NCBI GenBank assembly: GCA_045645505.1
Contig: JAZRIW010000002.1
Location: 135,740 to 199,739 of the forward strand
Length of the DNA stretch: 64,000 bases
DNA from: Fumia sp045645505
Lineage (GTDB): Bacteria > Bacillota > Clostridia > Oscillospirales > Ruminococcaceae
Reading direction: 5' to 3'
How positions within the stretch are numbered: position 1 is the first letter of the stretch; every line of letters begins with the position of its first letter. A model generated the notes under the pieces. The model made no database searches. It was not told where the DNA came from and was given only the letters and a program-made list of their open reading frames with translations. Shown here one piece after another: positions 60,116 through 64,000 of the stretch. A program made the position numbers and the translations under genes.

Positions 60116-60835
60116 ATGCGTATTTGTTCAAAAAAATATTGGAAAGAAGCTGCATGGGTTATCAAGGATACTAAGATGCTTGTGTTTGCTGCACTTATTG
60201 TGGCATTGAGAGTGGCTGTGAAACTTCTTAAAATACCACTTGCTGCAGGACTTTCGCTTACCTTTGATGCTTATGTTAATTCGGTGGGTTCGATGGTTTA
60301 CGGTCCTGTAATGGGACTTTTGGTTGGAGCTGTCAGCGATACTTTGGGTTGCATCATAGCACCTAGTGCAAGTGGACCATACTTTTTACCGTTTATATTA
60401 GTGGAAATGTCCAGTTCGTTTATCTTTGCATTATTTTTCTGGCGCCGTGATCTGACTATCGGCAGAGTGCTTTCGGCAAAGTTTACCGTTAATTTTGTCT
60501 GTAATATAATTCTCACTTCAATTTTTATGAAATGGTCCTATTTTTATTTTTACGGAATTGAAAAAGCGGAAACATATGCAGTTATAAATCTTACCCGAAT
60601 TGCTAAAAATCTTATAATGTTTCCATTCGAAGCTATGCTTATTGTAATTGTTTTGGGCGCAGTAAGCAACAGACTTTATGCATTGAAATTATTACCTAAG
60701 AGATATAATCTTAGTTTTCAGAAAAAACATATTGTTGCTATTTCATTACTTATTTTGCTTTCTATTGCATTGATTCTTTTTTACATATTTTTCCTTAAGG
60801 ATTTTATTAAAATTCATAATTTTAAGTTATTTTAA
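60116..60835 (+). CDS. folT: Folate ECF transporter S component FolT
   Basis: The 239-residue membrane protein has six hydrophobic segments and L-V-F-A-A-L-I-V-A-L-R-V-A, then G-P-V-M-G-L-L-V-G-A-V-S-D-T-L-G, both usual in FolT. It supplies folate specificity to a shared ECF module. ATG at 60116 follows AAAGGAGG. The frame stays open upstream to 60005, but that region is the riboswitch. The THF aptamer supports the substrate. A terminator follows at 60838. Confidence 0.92.
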   Translation: MRICSKKYWKEAAWVIKDTKMLVFAALIVALRVAVKLLKIPLAAGLSLTFDAYVNSVGSMVYGPVMGLLVGAVSDTLGCIIAPSASGPYFLPFILVEMSSSFIFALFFWRRDLTIGRVLSAKFTVNFVCNIILTSIFMKWSYFYFYGIEKAETYAVINLTRIAKNLIMFPFEAMLIVIVLGAVSNRLYALKLLPKRYNLSFQKKHIVAISLLILLSIALILFYIFFLKDFIKIHNFKLF

Positions 60836-60837
60836 GA

Positions 60838-60868
60838 AAAACGCCGATTTTATCGGCGTGTTTCTATT
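60838..60868 (+). terminator. Terminator after folT
   Basis: ACGCCGAT / ATCGGCGT around TTT, followed by GTTTCTATT. Confidence 0.7.
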
Positions 60869-60907
60869 GACATTCATTAAAAACACTGTTATACTTTAAA
60901 GTGTTAA
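60867..60907 (+). promoter_or_regulatory. Promoter of tyrA with overlapping inverted repeat
   Basis: TTGACA (60867-60872) and TATACT (60890-60895) are 17 bases apart. AACACT (about 60883) and AGTGTT (about 60901) form an inverted repeat around the -10 box, a possible operator. Confidence 0.78.
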
Positions 60908-60922
60908 AGGAAGTGGGCAAAA

Positions 60923-61750
60923 ATGAAAATAGGAGTTGTAGGGCTGGGACTTATAGGTGGTTCCTTCTGCAAAGCTATAAAAGAGAAAACCGATTATATA
61001 TGTCTTGGCACCGATAAAAATGCCGATGTTTTAAATAGGGCGATAGAAGAAAAAGCTATTGACGGCGAACTGAGAGTTCAGGATTTTAAAAATTGCGATA
61101 TTTTAATTACATCGCTTTATCCTAAGGATACAGTTTCGTTTTTGAAAGAAAATGCTATGTTTTTTAAAAAAGATGGTATTGTTACCGACGTTTGCGGTGT
61201 TAAAAGTTATGTCGTAAACGAAGTTTTTGATATTCTTTCGAAGGAAAATGTAACTTTTATCGGCGCACATCCTATGGCAGGACGTGAGTTTTCGGGATTT
61301 GATTATTCTCTTTCTGATTTATTTGAGGGTGCAAGTTTTATTATGACTCCATCCGAAGGAACAGATGAGAAAAAAATTAAGATTCTGGGTGATTTTGCTA
61401 AGAAAACAGGCTTTTCAAAAATTGTTGTTACAGATGTAAAAACTCACGATGAAACTATAGCATTTACTTCACAGATTGCCCATGTGATTTCAAATGCTTA
61501 TGTAAAAAGTCCAACTTTACAAAACGAAAGCGGTTTTTCTGCAGGAAGTTTTCAGGATTTAAGCCGTGTTGCAAAGCTTAACGAGGATATGTGGACGGAT
61601 TTGTTTTTGCTTAATAAAGAACCACTTTTAAATGAAATTGATATAATAATCAAACATCTTTCGGAATACCGGAAAGCACTCGCGGAAGAAAATTCCGAAG
61701 AACTCAAAGCACTACTTCGCGACGGAAGAATATTAAAAGAGAATTCATAA
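60923..61750 (+). CDS. tyrA: Prephenate dehydrogenase
   Basis: TyrA oxidatively decarboxylates prephenate to 4-hydroxyphenylpyruvate on the way to tyrosine (arogenate is possible as substrate). The 275-residue protein has the NAD-binding G-L-G-L-I-G-G-S at 7-14, H-P-M-A-G with the catalytic-region histidine, and H-D-E-T-I-A-F-T-S-Q-I-A-H-V. It lacks a chorismate mutase or ACT domain. GGAAGTG precedes ATG. Monocistronic with a strong terminator. Confidence 0.93.
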   Translation: MKIGVVGLGLIGGSFCKAIKEKTDYICLGTDKNADVLNRAIEEKAIDGELRVQDFKNCDILITSLYPKDTVSFLKENAMFFKKDGIVTDVCGVKSYVVNEVFDILSKENVTFIGAHPMAGREFSGFDYSLSDLFEGASFIMTPSEGTDEKKIKILGDFAKKTGFSKIVVTDVKTHDETIAFTSQIAHVISNAYVKSPTLQNESGFSAGSFQDLSRVAKLNEDMWTDLFLLNKEPLLNEIDIIIKHLSEYRKALAEENSEELKALLRDGRILKENS

Positions 61751-61751
61751 C

Positions 61752-61784
61752 AAAAAGCCTGAGATTTTCTCAGGCTTTTTTATC
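61752..61784 (+). terminator. Bidirectional terminator after tyrA
   Basis: AAAAAGCCTGAGA / TCTCAGGCTTTTTT around TTT, between convergent genes. Confidence 0.92.
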
Positions 61785-62276
61785 TGTATCTGTAAGATAT
61801 ATGTTTTCTTTAAGTTTTGCGCCAAAAACAGAAAAAAACATCTTGGCGGGTGTTTTTAAACTTTCAATCGCAGAGATGTCATCACCACCGCAGGTGGTAA
61901 TTAAAATTCCCTCCTTATTAAAAGAGAGAGGTTCACGTTTTGTGAGAATTCTGCGAATGAAAAACTGTTGCGTTCTGTCTATAAACGCTTTGACAGGTGC
62001 AGGAAATCCGAGAAAATATACAGGGGTGGATAATATAATCATATCAGCCTTATCAATTTTCTTCGCGATATCTTCAAAACCATCTTTTAAAAAACAATTG
62101 TTATGAGTGTGACAGTATTTACAATCGTTACATGGGAGAATATCTGCACCGAAAAGATTTATATGTGTGACATTTTTAAAATCTTTGATATATTCTTCAG
62201 TCAGTTTTTCGGTATGTGAATTTTTATGGGGTGAGCCGTGCAATACTATTACATTATATGAGGGTTTTGTGTTCAC
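61770..62276 (-). CDS. Flavodoxin-like NAD(P)H-dependent oxidoreductase
   Basis: The protein has about 168 residues. V-I-V-L-H-G-S-P-H-K-N-S-H-T is the FMN phosphate loop; C-N-D-C-K-Y-C-H and S-T-P-V-Y-F-L-G-F-P-A-P-V-K-A-F-I-D-R-T are conserved in the flavodoxin_2/FMN-reductase group. The start is uncertain: GTG at 62276 or 62303, both inside the 3' end of pyrB and neither with a clear ribosome binding site, so translation may be coupled to pyrB. Electron donor and acceptor are unknown. Confidence 0.8.
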   Translation of the reverse strand: MNTKPSYNVIVLHGSPHKNSHTEKLTEEYIKDFKNVTHINLFGADILPCNDCKYCHTHNNCFLKDGFEDIAKKIDKADMIILSTPVYFLGFPAPVKAFIDRTQQFFIRRILTKREPLSFNKEGILITTCGGDDISAIESLKTPAKMFFSVFGAKLKENIYLTDTDKKA

Positions 62277-63330
62277 AGTATTCGCAGACAAGCATATCAC
62301 CACTTTCTGTATAATGTTTTGTGAGGTATTTTTCTGTGTTTGTTATGCAGTTTGGGTTGGAACAAGGGATGCCTGCGTGCGATTTTCCGTAGAAAGCAGA
62401 TTTTGGTGTAATGTTATTCTGTAAAAGTTCAATAATGAGTGCCATTCTGCCGTAAACGCCATACTGTGCTTGTTTAAAGTAAGAGGCTCTTGGATCTTTG
62501 TCAACGTCCGGGTGTATTTCATCGACACGGGGAAGAGGATGAAGAATACACATCTCTTTTTTTGCAAGTGAAAGTTTTTCGGTATCAAGAATATAAATAT
62601 TCTTTTGGGAATTATATTCTTCTTCACTTAAAAATCTTTCTTTCTGAATACGTGTCATATAAAGTACATCTAAATCTCCGATAACTTCATTTAGTGAGAA
62701 AACTTCTGTATATTTGCAACCTGCAGAATTTAAAATTGTTTTTATATAAGCAGGGATGGATAATTCTTTTGTTGAAATTAAAACAAAACGATTATCGGGA
62801 TATTTTGAAAGTGCTTTAATTAAAGAATGGACAGTGCGTCCGTTTTTTAAATCTCCGCAAATTCCTATGGTAAGGTTATTAAGACGCCCTTTTTCTCTTA
62901 CAAGTGTAATTAAATCTGTAAGAGTTTGAGTGGGGTGAAGATGCCCACCGTCACCTGCATTTATAATCGGACAACGCTCAGAGTAAACAGAAGCAGCTTT
63001 TGCAGCACCTTCTGACGGGTGACGAATTGTAATAATGTCAGCATATGAATTTATAGTGCGGATTGTATCACTTAATGATTCACCTTTTGCAACGGAAGAA
63101 TCATTTGGATTTGAAAAGCCTATAACCTGTCCTCCTAAACGTAACATTGCGCTTTGAAAAGACATTTGTGTACGTGTGGAAGGTTCATAAAATAAAGTCG
63201 CTAAAATTTTTCCTTCCATAATGCCGAAATATTCTTTTGGATTTTTTTCAATTTTCAATGCAAGATTTATGATGCTTTCACATTGTTCTGATGATGTATC
63301 GGCTAAATCTATTAAATGATTGCAACTCAT
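62254..63330 (-). CDS. pyrB: Aspartate carbamoyltransferase with C-terminal PyrI-type zinc domain
   Basis: PyrB condenses carbamoyl phosphate and aspartate in pyrimidine synthesis. Residues 1 to about 310 are the catalytic chain: F-Y-E-P-S-T-R-T-Q (48-55) and H-L-H-P-T-Q-T-L-T-D. The last about 45 residues add a zinc ribbon with C323-S-N-P-N-C328 and C349-E-Y-C352, closely resembling the zinc domain of the regulatory chain PyrI (C-x4-C ... C-x2-C). The allosteric nucleotide domain of PyrI is absent. GGAGGG precedes ATG. Confidence 0.95.
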   Translation of the reverse strand: MSCNHLIDLADTSSEQCESIINLALKIEKNPKEYFGIMEGKILATLFYEPSTRTQMSFQSAMLRLGGQVIGFSNPNDSSVAKGESLSDTIRTINSYADIITIRHPSEGAAKAASVYSERCPIINAGDGGHLHPTQTLTDLITLVREKGRLNNLTIGICGDLKNGRTVHSLIKALSKYPDNRFVLISTKELSIPAYIKTILNSAGCKYTEVFSLNEVIGDLDVLYMTRIQKERFLSEEEYNSQKNIYILDTEKLSLAKKEMCILHPLPRVDEIHPDVDKDPRASYFKQAQYGVYGRMALIIELLQNNITPKSAFYGKSHAGIPCSNPNCITNTEKYLTKHYTESGDMLVCEYCEHKTLI

Positions 63331-63359
63331 ATTTTGCCCTCCAAAATATCTTTTGGTTT

Positions 63360-63388
63360 ATTTTATCATTTTTTAAAACAAATTACAA
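63360..63388 (-). promoter_or_regulatory. Promoter of pyrB
   Basis: On the minus strand TTGTAA (plus 63383-63388) and TAAAAT (plus 63360-63365) are 17 bases apart. The short leader leaves no room for a PyrR attenuator. Confidence 0.7.
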
Positions 63389-63446
63389 TAGTTTGATGTT
63401 AAATAATGACAAAATTCGGTTTTTTAAAAAAAATCTAAAAATCTTC

Positions 63447-63475
63447 TTGACAACAAAAGAATGATATGATAAAAT
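63447..63475 (+). promoter_or_regulatory. rRNA operon promoter
   Basis: TTGACA (63447-63452) and TAAAAT (63470-63475) are 17 bases apart, about 225 bases before the 16S gene. Confidence 0.8.
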
Positions 63476-63481
63476 AAACAA

Positions 63482-63700
63482 GCTGTCCAGAAAAAAGGGC
63501 AGATAGGAGCTTGAAAATTAAACAATATCAAAAAGCGAATTAAACGACCCAAGAAATTCCAAGAGGAAGTAGAAATACTCCTTAAGAGAAAAGAGATCGG
63601 GGGAAGAGCCCGACGAAAAGAAGTAATTCAAAAGAATTCGCGATGGAAACATCGCCGGAATCGTAATGAGTATTAACTGGAGACAGTTGATATAAAGGAT
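63482..63700 (+). other. rRNA leader region
   Basis: The 220-base purine-rich leader holds a small CTGTCC / GGGCAG hairpin (about 63483-63501) and a boxA-like stretch GAGCTTGAAAATTAAACAA (63508-63526), the usual antitermination and processing region of Firmicutes rRNA operons. No gene is present. Confidence 0.65.
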
Positions 63701-64000
63701 TTAACAAAGAGTTTGATCCTGGCTCAGGACGAACGCTGGCGGCGCGCCTAACACATGCAAGTCGAACGGAGTTACTTAGTAAGAACCCTTCGGGGAGACG
63801 ACTATTTAACTTAGTGGCGGACGGGTGAGTAACACGTGAGCAACCTGCCTATCAGAGGGGGATAACGTTCTGAAAAGAACGCTAATACCGCATAACGTAT
63901 CTTGGTGGCATCAGTAAGATACCAAAGGAGCAATCCGCTGATAGATGGGCTCGCGTCCGATTAGGTAGTTGGTGAGGTAACGGCTCACAAAGCCTACGAT
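63701..64000 (+). rRNA. 16S ribosomal RNA, 5' part
   Basis: AGAGTTTGATCCTGGCTCAG begins at 63708, which puts the mature 5' end near 63701. GACGAACGCTGGCGGCG and GTGGCGGACGGGTGAGTAAC follow. The gene runs off the right edge after about 300 bases. The hypervariable pattern is that of Clostridia; I do not assign a genus. Confidence 0.98.

Overview
This window is a 64-kb stretch of a low-GC, Gram-positive, anaerobic chromosome, most likely an uncultured or little-studied member of the Clostridia. The evidence is the partial 16S rRNA gene at the right edge, strong AGGAGG ribosome binding sites, frequent TTG and GTG starts, a T-box, HrcA/CIRCE control, IreB, DnaD/DnaC-type helicase loading, [FeFe]-hydrogenase maturases, and dipicolinate synthase (dpaAB) with a PdaA-like deacetylase. 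The last two point to an endospore former or a recent descendant of one. No prophage, CRISPR array or large mobile island is visible. The only mobile-type gene is a REP-associated tyrosine transposase.

Layout. 1-2.6 kb: end of a RodA-type gene, rsmD, coaD, a coiled-coil protein, then a TPP riboswitch driving the thiamine transporter thiT. 2.8-15.1 kb: the information-processing block rpoB-rpoC, rpsL-rpsG-fusA and tuf, broken into units by terminators and new promoters. 15.4-25.3 kb: gdhA, a YdcF-like protein, a DnaD and a DnaC-like helicase loader, a minus-strand PdaA-like deacetylase and an XRE regulator, then a phosphatase-like protein, a membrane protein, proB and proA. 26-31.5 kb: T-box-pheS-pheT, ireB, a 730-base gap with a minus-strand orphan promoter, a DUF1292 protein and a probable 6S RNA. 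31.5-38.5 kb: tcdA, two half-size TauE/SafE proteins, tRNA-Pro(GGG), a membrane-bound XRE regulator, then a structured leader and the hydrogenase maturation operon (TM1266-like regulator, hydE, hydG, hydF). 38.5-46.3 kb: a BaiN/HI0933 flavoprotein and an RpiR regulator (minus), CIRCE-hrcA-grpE-dnaK-dnaJ, and an alpha/beta hydrolase. 46.5-52.1 kb: dpaA-dpaB, a PflX-like radical SAM protein, an ABC exporter, a TIGR01212 radical SAM protein and the RAYT gene. 52.1-56.5 kb (minus): lon-engB-lysA. 56.6-64 kb: a structured RNA candidate with a 51-codon gene, a NUDIX hydrolase, a DUF5685/J-protein/membrane-protein cluster, a THF riboswitch with folT, tyrA, a flavodoxin-like protein, pyrB with a PyrI-type zinc tail, and an rRNA promoter, leader and 16S start.

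RNA-level control is the theme of the window. Three known metabolite or tRNA sensors (TPP, T-box, THF) and a probable 6S RNA sit near two unrecognised leaders with intrinsic terminators. The one ahead of the hydrogenase maturases (34.43-34.59 kb) can be drawn with mutually exclusive terminator and antiterminator pairings, so it is the best candidate here for an undescribed riboswitch. Other observations worth following: a RAYT gene carrying inverted REP hairpins in frame inside its coding sequence, a PyrB fused to only the zinc domain of PyrI, a likely CTG start for dpaB, and a replaced or lost ruvX position between ireB and DUF1292.

All functional calls come from reading the sequence and recalling families. 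No database search or folding program was run.
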